Positions 1 through 9,002 of a stretch of DNA of 64,000 nucleotides are shown here, piece after piece. The DNA is taken from positions 62,001-126,000 of the forward strand of contig NZ_FNGO01000004.1 of the NCBI RefSeq assembly GCF_900103135.1, given 5' to 3'. The notes below the pieces were generated by a model. That model had not been told where the DNA came from and did not search any database. It saw only the letters and a list, made by a program, of their open reading frames with translations. Position 1 is the first letter of the stretch; each line of letters starts with the position of its first letter. The position numbers and the translations under genes are program-made. The stretch is from Halarsenatibacter silvermanii. Lineage in GTDB: Bacteria > Bacillota > Halanaerobiia > Halanaerobiales > Halarsenatibacteraceae.

Positions 1-264
1 ATCGGTCAGGGCAGAAGCTGCCTCTTTATGAGCAGCTATCTCCAGATCCAGCTCATCCTTTAAGACCGCATTGGCTCCTATATGATCGAAATGACCATGG
101 GTATTGACTATATATTTGTAATCATACTCCCGCTCTGTGATTTTTTCCATAATTCTTTTAGCTGAATCTTCAGAGCCAGGATCAATTATCAAGCCCTGAT
201 TATCGCAGTCCACTATATAACAATTTGTCGCATTTCGACCCAGCTGCAGCTTTTCTATATGCAA
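1..264 (-). CDS. Metallo-beta-lactamase-fold hydrolase, N-terminal 88 residues (cut by window edge)
   Basis: A zinc-dependent hydrolase of the metallo-beta-lactamase superfamily, close to the small glyoxalase II-like (YcbL/YqgX-type) proteins. The metal motif HGHFDH is visible at residues 56-61 (H56, H58, D60, H61), after a typical N-terminal beta-sandwich with NCYIVDC at 14-20 and an IIDPG turn at 26-30. I take the start as TTG at 264, because GGAGGT sits nine bases upstream and no better start is in frame. It follows dtd by 28 bases, and rel-dtd-MBL is a common Firmicutes order. The substrate cannot be deduced; thioester hydrolysis is the usual guess for this group. The C-terminal half lies outside the window. 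Confidence 0.88.
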   Translation of the reverse strand, partial: MHIEKLQLGRNATNCYIVDCDNQGLIIDPGSEDSAKRIMEKITEREYDYKYIVNTHGHFDHIGANAVLKDELDLEIAAHKEAASALTD

Positions 265-292
265 GTTAAATCTACCTCCATATTTACAGAGA

Positions 293-742
293 TTAAAAGT
301 TCTTTTTGCTGTCCAGAAGAATTGTTACGGGACCATCATTATTGAGTTCAACTTCCATAAAAGCCTTAAACTCTCCGGTGGCACAATCAAGATCGGTCTT
401 TTCCAGTTCGTCGACAAAATAATTGTATAATTTTTTGGCTTTATCAGCTGATGCGGCATCGCTATATCCCGGCCTTCTGCCCTGACGACAATCTCCGTAA
501 AGTGTAAATTGAGATACAGCCATAATCTCTCTGTCAAGATCCAGAGCTGATAGGTTCATCTTCCCGTCATCATCTTCGAAAATCCTCAGATTTATAATCT
601 TATCGAGGAGATAGTCAGCATCTTCGGCATCGTCATCTTCCCCAACACCTAAAAAAACACACAATCCTGAATCAATGCTGCCGATTTCTTCATTATCAAC
701 GTATACCTGACAGCTATTAACCCGCTGTACAACAGCTCTCAT
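293..742 (-). CDS. dtd: D-aminoacyl-tRNA deacylase
   Basis: Hydrolyses the ester bond of D-aminoacyl-tRNA (and Gly-tRNAAla), so mischarged amino acids are kept out of translation; cytosolic homodimer. The 149-residue length is normal for the family. Both signature motifs are present: SQFT at 77-80 and the GP-containing NNDGPVT at 134-140, which supplies the cross-subunit Gly-cisPro element. The start is ATG with a GGGG-rich ribosome site upstream. It lies 64 bases downstream of rel, the usual rel-dtd pairing, and is probably cotranscribed with it. Confidence 0.97.
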   Translation of the reverse strand: MRAVVQRVNSCQVYVDNEEIGSIDSGLCVFLGVGEDDDAEDADYLLDKIINLRIFEDDDGKMNLSALDLDREIMAVSQFTLYGDCRQGRRPGYSDAASADKAKKLYNYFVDELEKTDLDCATGEFKAFMEVELNNDGPVTILLDSKKNF

Positions 743-806
743 CTCTAAACCCCCTCGTATAATATCGTAGTGTCAAAAAAATCCCCGGAATCACAATAAT
801 CGGTTC

Positions 807-2948
807 CTAACTGGGTCGGGCCCGGCTGACCGACAAAACTCCGGAAACATTTTCAATTTTAGTCATGAGCTCTTTCATGTGTTCTTTGCTGCTGAGCTCG
901 ACATCTATTTTAATATAGGCTTGATTGTATTTATCTGTATCGGCCATGACTGAATGAAGTTCAATTTTCTCATTGCTTATTACTCCAGTTATCTCGTTCA
1001 GTAAAGCCTGCTTATTGACAGCCTCAATCATCAATTCAACTTCATAGGAATCACTTTCAGAAGAGCTCCAGTTGACTTCAATAAACCTGTCCTCGCCCTT
1101 CATCTCCTTAACATTAGGGCAATCAGCTCTATGAACGGAAACCCCCCGGCCTCTTGTAATATAACCAACAATTCTGTCTCCAGGGACGGGTTTGCAGCAT
1201 TTAGCTATCCTTACCAGTATATCATCCATCCCTTTAACCTGAATACCCCGACCGGAACTTCTTTTATCTTTCTTTTTATCGGAAATGAGCTCTTCGAGAT
1301 CTTCCGATTCCTTGTAATCATCAGGGATTTTTTTCAAAACCTGCCTGATCGAAATCTGATCATAACCTATCCCCTCAAAAAGAGCTTCGACACCCTTCCT
1401 GTTCAGATCTTCAGCAATCTCTTTCAGAACTCCTTCTCGCTCAGAAGAGGGGATTTCTATATTTTCCCGCTCAATAGCCTGATTTAATGATTTTTTGCCC
1501 TGAGCTTTTGCTTTATCCTTTCTCTGCCTTTTAAACCATCTTTTTATTTTACTTTTGGCCCGGGAGCTCTGTACAAATTCAAGCCAGTCCCGGGAAGGAC
1601 TGCTGTCGCTGGAGGTCAATATTTCTACAATATCGCCATTTTCCAGCTCATACTCCAGGGGCACCATTTTGCCGTTAGATTTGGCCCCCACACAATTATG
1701 CCCCACTTCAGTATGAATATAATAGGCAAAATCAACCGGCGTGGCTCCCCGGGGTAAATTTATGACGTCTCCTTTGGGCGTAAACACAAATACCTCGTCT
1801 TCAAAAAGGTCAACCTTGAGCGCCTCCATAAACTCATGCGGCTCCTGCAGGTCCTTCTGCCACTCAAGCAGCTGTCTGAGCCAGGAAAGCTTATCTTCAA
1901 AATCTTCCTCACCACTTCCCCCTTCTTTATAACGCCAGTGAGCTGCAATTCCGTATTCCGCCGTTCTATGCATCTCCGGCGTTCTAATCTGCACCTCCAG
2001 AGGATCACCATGGGGACCGATAACGGTAGTGTGAAGAGATTGGTACATATTTGATTTGGGCATGGCTATATAATCTTTAAACCTGCCCGGCATGGGATTC
2101 CAGATCTCATGAATTATACCCAGAACTTCGTAACACTCCCTGACGGAATCCACCAGAACTCTAACCGCAGTCAGATCATAAACCTCTTCAAAGGAGATCT
2201 CTTTTTCTTCCATTTTTTGATATATACTGTATAAATGTTTGGGCCGTCCGTAAATATCGGCCTCAATATCATTCTCTTTCAAAGCTTTTTCAATTTGATC
2301 GATAGCCTGCTGAATATATTTTTTTCTTTCATCCCGGTTGGCTGCCACTTTTCTGGAGAGTTCATAATACATTTCGGGTTTAAGGTACCGAAAACTCAAA
2401 TCTTCCAGTTCCCATTTCAATCTGGACATGCCCAGCCTGTGAGCCAGCGGAGCATAAATCTCCAGAGTTTCACGGGCCTTCTCGATCTGTTTTTCCTCTC
2501 TCATATACCCGAGAGTTCGCATATTATGCAGCCGATCAGCCAGTTTTATGAGAACCACCCTGATATCATCGGACATGGCCAGAAACATTTTGCGCAGGCT
2601 TTCAGCCTGCTGTTCTTCCCTGGACTTGAAATCCATTCGGGTGAGTTTGGTCACACCATCGACCAGCAGAGCGATTTCCTGATTGAATTCTTCTGCGATG
2701 TCTTCCCGCGAAAATTCGGTATCTTCAATTATATCATGCAGAATAGCGGCGGCAATAGAGGTCAGATCCAGCTCGAGTTCAGCCATTATATAGGCAACAC
2801 CCAGGGGATGTTCTACAAAGGGCTCACCGGAAATTCTATACTGTCCTCTGTAAGCCTCTCTGCTGAGCTCATGAGCTTTGCGAATCCATGAGAGATCCGG
2901 ATCGTCTATATAGGTTTTAATTTTTTCTTCTATTTTGCTCAGTTTCAT
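807..2948 (-). CDS. rel: Bifunctional (p)ppGpp synthetase/hydrolase
   Basis: Makes and degrades the stringent-response alarmone (p)ppGpp. Domains in order: an HD hydrolase at about residues 45-190, with H71-D72 and the LADRLHNMRTL motif at 136-146; a synthetase at about 230-345, with GRPKHLYSIY at 234-243 and RFKDYIA at 289-295; a TGS domain at roughly 385-450; and a C-terminal ACT domain from about 640. The RFKD form is the one seen in bifunctional Rel/SpoT enzymes rather than synthetase-only RelA. At 713 residues it is near the usual 720-740. The ATG follows GGGGATAAAAG. It sits between apt and dtd in the standard Firmicutes recJ-apt-rel-dtd run. Confidence 0.98.
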   Translation of the reverse strand: MKLSKIEEKIKTYIDDPDLSWIRKAHELSREAYRGQYRISGEPFVEHPLGVAYIMAELELDLTSIAAAILHDIIEDTEFSREDIAEEFNQEIALLVDGVTKLTRMDFKSREEQQAESLRKMFLAMSDDIRVVLIKLADRLHNMRTLGYMREEKQIEKARETLEIYAPLAHRLGMSRLKWELEDLSFRYLKPEMYYELSRKVAANRDERKKYIQQAIDQIEKALKENDIEADIYGRPKHLYSIYQKMEEKEISFEEVYDLTAVRVLVDSVRECYEVLGIIHEIWNPMPGRFKDYIAMPKSNMYQSLHTTVIGPHGDPLEVQIRTPEMHRTAEYGIAAHWRYKEGGSGEEDFEDKLSWLRQLLEWQKDLQEPHEFMEALKVDLFEDEVFVFTPKGDVINLPRGATPVDFAYYIHTEVGHNCVGAKSNGKMVPLEYELENGDIVEILTSSDSSPSRDWLEFVQSSRAKSKIKRWFKRQRKDKAKAQGKKSLNQAIERENIEIPSSEREGVLKEIAEDLNRKGVEALFEGIGYDQISIRQVLKKIPDDYKESEDLEELISDKKKDKRSSGRGIQVKGMDDILVRIAKCCKPVPGDRIVGYITRGRGVSVHRADCPNVKEMKGEDRFIEVNWSSSESDSYEVELMIEAVNKQALLNEITGVISNEKIELHSVMADTDKYNQAYIKIDVELSSKEHMKELMTKIENVSGVLSVSRARPS

Positions 2949-3000
2949 CTTTTATCCCCTAACGTGCAGCATTTTTTAAATCGGAGAACCGACAAATTCC

Positions 3001-3513
3001 TTATTCCTTCATTATAGAAAATATATTATAGTCTTGCAAATTGCTCCTGCCCGGCAGGTCCGTCAGCTCAATCAAATATCCGGCGGCAATCACTTCTGCT
3101 TCCAGCTTTTCAATTAACTCTATTGCTGCCAGAGAAGTTCCGCCGGTAGCCAGCAGATCATCTATCAACAGAACTTTATCCCCGGCTTCCAGAGAATCAG
3201 TATGCATTTCCAGCTCGCTCTCTCCGTACTCGAGTTCATAGGTCACCGAAACCTTATCAGCTGGGAGCTTCCCCGACTTTCTTATAGGTATGAATCCACA
3301 TGCAAATTCCCGGGATAAAACCGGCCCCAGGAGAAAACCCCTGGCCTCGATAGCAGCTATGTAGTCGAATTCGAGCTCAGCAAATTCGTCCAAAAATCTC
3401 TCAATCACCTCATTAAAACCATCCTCATCCTTTAATATAGGGGTGATATCCTTAAAGAGAATGCCTTCTTCGGGAAAATCCTCTATTTCTCTCAACAAAT
3501 TTTTTAGATTCAT
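3001..3513 (-). CDS. apt: Adenine phosphoribosyltransferase
   Basis: Salvages adenine to AMP with PRPP. The 13-residue PRPP-binding motif VLLIDDLLATGGT is at 114-126, and the length of 170 residues is normal. The ATG overlaps the recJ stop codon (ATGA), so translation of the two genes is probably coupled. rel follows after about 50 bases, placing purine salvage next to alarmone metabolism as in many Firmicutes. Confidence 0.98.
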   Translation of the reverse strand: MNLKNLLREIEDFPEEGILFKDITPILKDEDGFNEVIERFLDEFAELEFDYIAAIEARGFLLGPVLSREFACGFIPIRKSGKLPADKVSVTYELEYGESELEMHTDSLEAGDKVLLIDDLLATGGTSLAAIELIEKLEAEVIAAGYLIELTDLPGRSNLQDYNIFSIMKE

Positions 3514-5906
3514 TTTGCCCTTTCCTCCTCCGGTTTATTCAATCGGTCTTCGAATTTTGCTATAAAACTGGATAAGTCAGTTCTTTTTAACATTTTTTCA
3601 AGTTCCGCAAATCTTTCTCGGATGCGAGTTATCTCATTATATCTCACTGACTCATGGAAATTCAGATTTTTTGAAGGGCTTTTGATTAAAATTTTATCGT
3701 TTTCGAACTCTAAAGCTTCAAGCTCGGAAAAGATCTCCAGAATTTCCTTTTTTAAATCATCACTTATATCTTTGCCCGCAAAAATCTCACTTCTATCGAC
3801 TGTTTCCCCATTTTCCCGGAGATAATTCAACCAGATATCACGCAGAAACTCTTTATGAGGTATTTTGCTGTCTATGATAGAACTATTTTGATCCAGCTGC
3901 GCCCGGGAAAAAATAAAATGCACACCGGCTCTATCCTCTCCCGATCTCAGATATCTCACCGAGCTCACCATCTCTTCCAGAGAAAAAGGCGGATCCCAGT
4001 AAACAATTCTGGAACAGCTGTCATCAAGCTGATCGGGGGAGGATATGAAGAGCAGATCTCCGAATTTATGTTTCAGTTTTTCTTTTATGCGCCGATTATA
4101 AATATTTACAGCACTCCTGCCCTCCCAACCCGAGATAACTTCCAGATAATCCTTCTTATTACCCCCCCGGGCATCGAACAGCAGGATATCTTCGTCTTCG
4201 TACTTTATCGGCCGCAGATGGGATCTTTCTTGAACGATTATATCCTTTATTTTTATCTCCAGATTTTCCGAGCCCCTCCAGCTGTTTAAAAAAGGCTTGC
4301 AGATAAGTTTAAATTTATTTTTGCTGCAGTTATATCTTTTGAGCTCTGAATACCGCTTTCCCAGCTGAAAACCTATTCCCGATATTCCGTCTCCAGTTTT
4401 AATCTTGAGGTGACCGCCATTTTGACCGACTTTTCGCATCTCTCGGAGGGAAGTTTCCATTGCGAATAACGGCTCCGGGTTCCCCCAGCCAAAGGGCTTT
4501 AATTTCTGTATATCGCCGTGAATTTTCCTGTTTAGATCAGCAGGCTGCAGGAAACCATCAAAATTTTGAGCCGGAATATAATCCTGTTCGGATAGTTCTT
4601 CCTTGATATACCGGGTAAATTCCTGACTGAATGAATCAATCCGGTCTTCAGAGATGGTTAAACCGGCCGCCTGTTTGTGACCGCCAAATTCTTCGATGTT
4701 TTTAGAACAACTCTGCAGAGCTTCGTAAAGATTCAATCCGGAAATACTCCGCCCCGATCCACGTCCCATCCCCGTCTTTTCATCCAGTGCTATCAATATT
4801 ATCGGTATATCATATTTGTCGACAAGCTGTGAAGCAACGATGCCCACCACACCCCGATGCCAGCTCTCGCTGGCCATCACTGCCATTTTCAGCGTAGGGG
4901 CTGAGCTTTCAGCTATTTTATTCTCAGCTTCATTCCGAATTTTTTCCTGGATGTTCTGTCTTCGGGAATTTAATTTTATCAGGTCATCGGCCAGCGACTT
5001 CGCTTCTTCCCTATCCCGGATAAGAAGAAGTTCTAAAGCCGGATCGGGTTTTTCCAGTCTGCCAGCTGCATTGAAAGGAGGGGCCAGAATGAAGCCGATC
5101 TGTCCGGCCGAAATTTCTTCCTCGCGGTCGAGTCCAACTTTTTCTTTGATGATTTCCAGACCGGGCCGTCCTCCCCGGGCAATCATCTCTAGACCGAGGC
5201 CGGCAAGCAGGCGATTTTCAGAGCGCAGGGGAACCAGATCAGCTATGGTTCCCAGAGCAACAAGATCCAGTTTTGATTCCAGATATTCATTCACCTGCTC
5301 ATCTTTGAGACTCTGTTCCAGAGCCTGACATAATTTAAAAGCCAGACCGACTCCGGCCAGATTAAGCTCCTCATCCTTATCGGTGAAAAAAGGACTTATA
5401 ATCGCTGAAGCCTCAGGCAGCTTCTCGGACGGTCTGTGATGATCTATAATTAATGTGTCTATATCAAACTCGCGCAGATATTCAACTTCGGATACAGCGG
5501 ATATACCGCAATCTACCGCCACCAGAAGGTCGTAATTTTCGGGCCCGAGCTTTTTTAAAGTTTCGCGATTGATGCCATAACCATCCTCAAATCTATCGGG
5601 CAGATAATAAGAAACATCCAGCTGTAAACGCTCGCGAAAATATTCTATCAACAGCGCAGACGAAGTTATGCCGTCGACATCATAATCGCCGTAAACCAGA
5701 ACTCTGCTATTTTCAGAAGCAGCTTTTAAAAGCTTTTCTACAGCGCTCATCATGCCCTCAAACAGGCCGGGATCTAAAGAGTCAACGAGTTTTAAATCAC
5801 CGGCAGGAGAAATTTCATGCTCCGAAATCTCACGCCTTTTTAGAATCTGATCGACGATTTTATTTTCTTCGATCGATGGGTTTTTTAGCCGCCAGACTTT
5901 CTCCAT
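3510..5906 (-). CDS. recJ: Single-stranded-DNA-specific 5'-3' exonuclease RecJ
   Basis: Degrades single-stranded DNA from the 5' end in recombination and mismatch or base-excision repair. It is a DHH/DHHA1 phosphoesterase. Motif I DYDVDG is at 74-79, DCG at 132-134, DHH at 155-157, and the DHHA1 motif GGHKQAAG at 408-415. These supply the Mn-binding aspartates and histidines. At 798 residues it is longer than E. coli RecJ (577), with an extra C-terminal domain from about residue 560, as in Bacillus and other Firmicutes. The gene shares ATGA with apt downstream. Confidence 0.97.
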   Translation of the reverse strand: MEKVWRLKNPSIEENKIVDQILKRREISEHEISPAGDLKLVDSLDPGLFEGMMSAVEKLLKAASENSRVLVYGDYDVDGITSSALLIEYFRERLQLDVSYYLPDRFEDGYGINRETLKKLGPENYDLLVAVDCGISAVSEVEYLREFDIDTLIIDHHRPSEKLPEASAIISPFFTDKDEELNLAGVGLAFKLCQALEQSLKDEQVNEYLESKLDLVALGTIADLVPLRSENRLLAGLGLEMIARGGRPGLEIIKEKVGLDREEEISAGQIGFILAPPFNAAGRLEKPDPALELLLIRDREEAKSLADDLIKLNSRRQNIQEKIRNEAENKIAESSAPTLKMAVMASESWHRGVVGIVASQLVDKYDIPIILIALDEKTGMGRGSGRSISGLNLYEALQSCSKNIEEFGGHKQAAGLTISEDRIDSFSQEFTRYIKEELSEQDYIPAQNFDGFLQPADLNRKIHGDIQKLKPFGWGNPEPLFAMETSLREMRKVGQNGGHLKIKTGDGISGIGFQLGKRYSELKRYNCSKNKFKLICKPFLNSWRGSENLEIKIKDIIVQERSHLRPIKYEDEDILLFDARGGNKKDYLEVISGWEGRSAVNIYNRRIKEKLKHKFGDLLFISSPDQLDDSCSRIVYWDPPFSLEEMVSSVRYLRSGEDRAGVHFIFSRAQLDQNSSIIDSKIPHKEFLRDIWLNYLRENGETVDRSEIFAGKDISDDLKKEILEIFSELEALEFENDKILIKSPSKNLNFHESVRYNEITRIRERFAELEKMLKRTDLSSFIAKFEDRLNKPEEERAK

Positions 5907-5974
5907 ATTTTTTCAGATCACTCCACAAAATACTTATTCTCGAACCGTTAACCATTTAATCTGTTGATAAATAC

Positions 5975-7651
5975 TCAAAATCTTCCCGACCTGAAAATAG
6001 AAATAACCAGCCAGAGCCCCAGGATTCCGGCCGCTGAGAAACCGGCAAGTCCGAATATAGGGATGTTATAGATAAAGGGGGGAATTCCAGCCTGGATTAT
6101 CAGAGAGGAGCCGATAATTAAAGAGGAAATGATCATGCTTATGGAAAGACGGTTGGAAGCTAAATCTAACTTTTTTTCCAGCTCTTCCAGATTTTCGTGC
6201 TTGAAGATTATCGATAGTTCACCCATCTTCAGTTTTTCCAGAACTGTGGATAGATCAGCAGGCATCCCTTTCAAATTTCTATAGAATCGCCATACTCCAA
6301 TTCCAAATTTTTTGAGAAGGTTGTCGGGACTCAGCCGGTCTTTGAGTATTTTTTTTATAAATTTTTCCCCAAAAGTAACTATATTGAATTCGGGATCCAG
6401 GGTAGAACCAACCCCTTCACTGACGCTGAGAGCTCTAAAAAGAAGGAAGAATTCCTGAGGAAGTTTTATATGATGTCTGAAAACGATGTGCTGCAGCTCC
6501 TGAAAAAGAACTTTAAAATTAATATCTTCCAGCCGGCGGTTATAATAACTATAGATGAAATCCTCGATGTCTATTTTGAGTTTTCTTTTCTTCAAATTCT
6601 CAGGAACTTCACCGATTTCCAGAATTATATCGGTTATGACTTCTACATTTCTTCTCAGCAGGGCGGCAAAAAGCAGCGCAAATCTGTCGCGATCGCTGCT
6701 GCTGATCTGACCCATCAGACCAAAATCAATATAGGCAAGGGTATCATCATTAACTACGATCAAATTTCCCGGATGAGGATCGGCATGGAAGAAACCATCT
6801 ATCATCACCTGCTTCAAAAGAGATTCCGCCCCAACTCTGGCCAGCTCGCTGGCATTGACCGATTTTCTGTCATCCGGCTCAAATTCGCTCAGTTTTCGCC
6901 CCTCTATTTCTTCCATTACCAGAACGCGCCTGCTGGAATACTCCTCATAAACCTCGGGAGAGGTAACCTGATCTTCATGAGAAAAGTTGTCCCGAAATCT
7001 TTTGATATTATAAAGTTCGCGCATAAAATCGAGTTCTTTGAACAGGCTCTCCTTGAACTCTTCCACGATTCCCTCGACATCTATGAAGTCAGGAAGAACT
7101 TTTCTTTCGGCAGCCATTTCCGCCAGGTTTTCTATGATTTCCAGATCTGTCCTGATCTTTTCCCTGATCCCGGGCCTCTGTATCTTCATTACCACAGATT
7201 CACCGGAATGCAGAACAGCCCTGTGGATCTGAGCTATGGAAGCCCCTGCCTGTGCCTCTCTTTCCACCCGGGAAAAAATTTCATCACATCTATCGCCCAG
7301 CTCCTCTTCCAGCAGGGGCTTGATCTCTTCATAATCTACAGGAGGAACATCATCCTGTAATCTGCGAAATTCCTGGATATATTCAGGAGGTAATATATCC
7401 GGCCTGGTGCTCAAAAGCTGTCCCAGTTTTACATACGTGGGTCCTAATTCCTCAAGAACTACCCGCAGCCGTTTGGGGAGGGATGATTTATCGATATCAT
7501 CCCTCTCTTCACCCAACCTCTTTTTTATGGGAGCAAAGCTCCAGAGATCAAAATAATCAAGCAGAAACCCCAGACCGTTCTTTATAAAAATACGGCTGAT
7601 TTCACGATATCGCTGGAAATGCTCATATTTTTTCTTAACGTTAAAATCCAT
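5975..7651 (-). CDS. ABC1/UbiB (AarF) family atypical protein kinase, membrane-anchored
   Basis: Atypical protein kinase-like ATPase of the ABC1/UbiB/AarF family. The family hallmarks are visible: KLGQ at 76-79, the Ala-rich nucleotide loop QAGASIAQ at 135-142, lysine K157, the catalytic HADPHPGN at 290-297 and DFG at 310-312 (numbering from the first of two adjacent ATGs). Two hydrophobic segments at the C-terminus should anchor it in the membrane. I choose the second ATG because GGAGG then sits seven bases away. An anaerobe without ubiquinone makes a classical ubiquinone role unlikely; the substrate is unknown. It is paired with a phasin-like gene upstream, a recurrent association. Confidence 0.93.
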   Translation of the reverse strand: MDFNVKKKYEHFQRYREISRIFIKNGLGFLLDYFDLWSFAPIKKRLGEERDDIDKSSLPKRLRVVLEELGPTYVKLGQLLSTRPDILPPEYIQEFRRLQDDVPPVDYEEIKPLLEEELGDRCDEIFSRVEREAQAGASIAQIHRAVLHSGESVVMKIQRPGIREKIRTDLEIIENLAEMAAERKVLPDFIDVEGIVEEFKESLFKELDFMRELYNIKRFRDNFSHEDQVTSPEVYEEYSSRRVLVMEEIEGRKLSEFEPDDRKSVNASELARVGAESLLKQVMIDGFFHADPHPGNLIVVNDDTLAYIDFGLMGQISSSDRDRFALLFAALLRRNVEVITDIILEIGEVPENLKKRKLKIDIEDFIYSYYNRRLEDINFKVLFQELQHIVFRHHIKLPQEFFLLFRALSVSEGVGSTLDPEFNIVTFGEKFIKKILKDRLSPDNLLKKFGIGVWRFYRNLKGMPADLSTVLEKLKMGELSIIFKHENLEELEKKLDLASNRLSISMIISSLIIGSSLIIQAGIPPFIYNIPIFGLAGFSAAGILGLWLVISIFRSGRF

Positions 7652-7708
7652 CATTTTACCTCCGGCTCCAGAAAGACTGCAGACAGAATTGTTTCAAAAA
7701 ACCTGAGG

Positions 7709-8041
7709 TTATTCCGACTGCTGAAGATCATCCATTTCGCTGCGGAGACTGGCGAGATTTTTTCTTATCTCCTCCAGCTCTTCTTCCAGTTCTTCAATCT
7801 GCCTGCCGCGGGCAAGGCCCATCTCTTCAATCTTTTCCTCGAAGAACTCATCGAGGTCTTCGCGTGTGCTTTCTTCCTTATCATGAAGCTTTTCTCTCCA
7901 TCTTTCCAGAACCTCTTCACCCTGCTGTCTGGTCAGTTCATCATCTTCAACCATATCTTCAATCAACTCTTCAACTCTCTCTTTGGTTAGATCGATCGTT
8001 CCCAATCCCTTCAAGATAATATTTTCCAGCAGATCGGACAT
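7709..8041 (-). CDS. Small phasin-like coiled-coil protein
   Basis: A 110-residue, highly charged helical protein: an N-terminal hydrophobic patch (MSDLLENIILKGLG) followed by long Glu/Lys-rich heptad-like helices to the end. It resembles the PhaF/PhaI-type phasin family proteins that often precede ABC1/UbiB kinase genes in Firmicutes. An in-frame GTG at 8050 is inside the AGGAGGTG ribosome site, so the start is the ATG at 8041 with eight bases of spacing. A 54-base gap separates it from the kinase gene, suggesting one transcript and a shared function, perhaps at the membrane. No catalytic motif is seen. Confidence 0.8.
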   Translation of the reverse strand: MSDLLENIILKGLGTIDLTKERVEELIEDMVEDDELTRQQGEEVLERWREKLHDKEESTREDLDEFFEEKIEEMGLARGRQIEELEEELEEIRKNLASLRSEMDDLQQSE

Positions 8042-8090
8042 AGATTCCACCTCCTGAATTGTTTTTGTTTTTTTTAGTCAGCGCCATTCT

Positions 8091-9002
8091 TTAAGCTTTG
8101 CCGGTAGAAGCAGACTTAGAGGAAGACTTTAAATCCCAGCTGACGAGCAGAGGACTGGCCACAAATATCGAGGAATATGTCCCGGCGGCCATCCCTATAA
8201 AAAGTGCCAGCATGAAAGTCTGTATCGCTGCTCCCCCAAATAGATAAATAGCCAGTATAGCTACCAGAGTGGTCATAGAGGTATTTATAGAGCGGGGCAG
8301 AGTTTCTACCACAGCCCTATTGGCCTGCTTTATGAAGCTGTCCCTGCGATAAAGTTTCATGTTCTCTCTGATCCTATCAAATATTACAATAGTGTCGTTC
8401 AAAGAGTAACCTACAATCGTGAGAAGTGCAGCTATAAAAGCAGTATTTATCTCTCTTTGCAGCAGTGCGAAAACACCGACCGTTAAAATTACATCGTGAG
8501 TAAGAGTAGCCAGAGAAACGACTGCGAATTTAAATTCAAAACGGAAACTGATATAGGCCACAATACCAACCGCGGCAACTAATAGGGCCAGTAAGGCCTG
8601 CGTTCTCAGCTCCTGACCGATGGTTGGTCCTACCATCTCAGTCCTGAGAACTTCTGTTCCGGCAAACTCCTGCTCAATAGCTTCATTCACAGAGGTAATC
8701 TCTTCCGGACTCAATTCACCCGTCCTGATCATAACTCCCTGGAATTCCTCTTCAGTAACATCCTGCATGGCAGCCTCTTCAGCAATGTTCATTTCGAGGG
8801 GGGCTAGAGCCTCTCTTACCTCTTCATTGGTTACATTTTCTTCAAAACTGTATTCCAGTATCGTACCGCCGGCAAAATCCAGGCCCAGATTAAGGCCGTT
8901 GACCAGCAAAAATAACAGAGAGGCCGCAATAATTATGGCGGAAATTACAAACCATATTTTTCTTTTTCCCATCAAATCAAGGTTTTCGCTGAAATTATAC
9001 AT
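8091..9002 (-). CDS. secF: Protein translocase subunit SecF
   Basis: Membrane partner of SecD; the SecDF complex uses the ion gradient to help proteins leave the SecYEG channel on the outer face. It shows an N-terminal membrane helix at about 15-34, the family motif LGLDFAGG, a periplasmic-side domain at about 50-125, and five further membrane helices including the VGYSLNDTIVIFDRIRE motif. Length 303 is normal. Its start overlaps the end of secD by eight bases. Confidence 0.97.
   Translation of the reverse strand: MYNFSENLDLMGKRKIWFVISAIIIAASLLFLLVNGLNLGLDFAGGTILEYSFEENVTNEEVREALAPLEMNIAEEAAMQDVTEEEFQGVMIRTGELSPEEITSVNEAIEQEFAGTEVLRTEMVGPTIGQELRTQALLALLVAAVGIVAYISFRFEFKFAVVSLATLTHDVILTVGVFALLQREINTAFIAALLTIVGYSLNDTIVIFDRIRENMKLYRRDSFIKQANRAVVETLPRSINTSMTTLVAILAIYLFGGAAIQTFMLALFIGMAAGTYSSIFVASPLLVSWDLKSSSKSASTGKA

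Noticed and set aside
2235-2891. Open frame of 218 codons on the plus strand opposite rel
   Set aside because: Antisense to the conserved hydrolase domain of rel; composition is a mirror of the real gene.
6470-7360. Open frame of 296 codons on the plus strand opposite the ABC1 kinase gene
   Set aside because: It is antisense to a gene with all catalytic motifs, has no ribosome site that stands out and its product looks like no protein family; a shadow frame.
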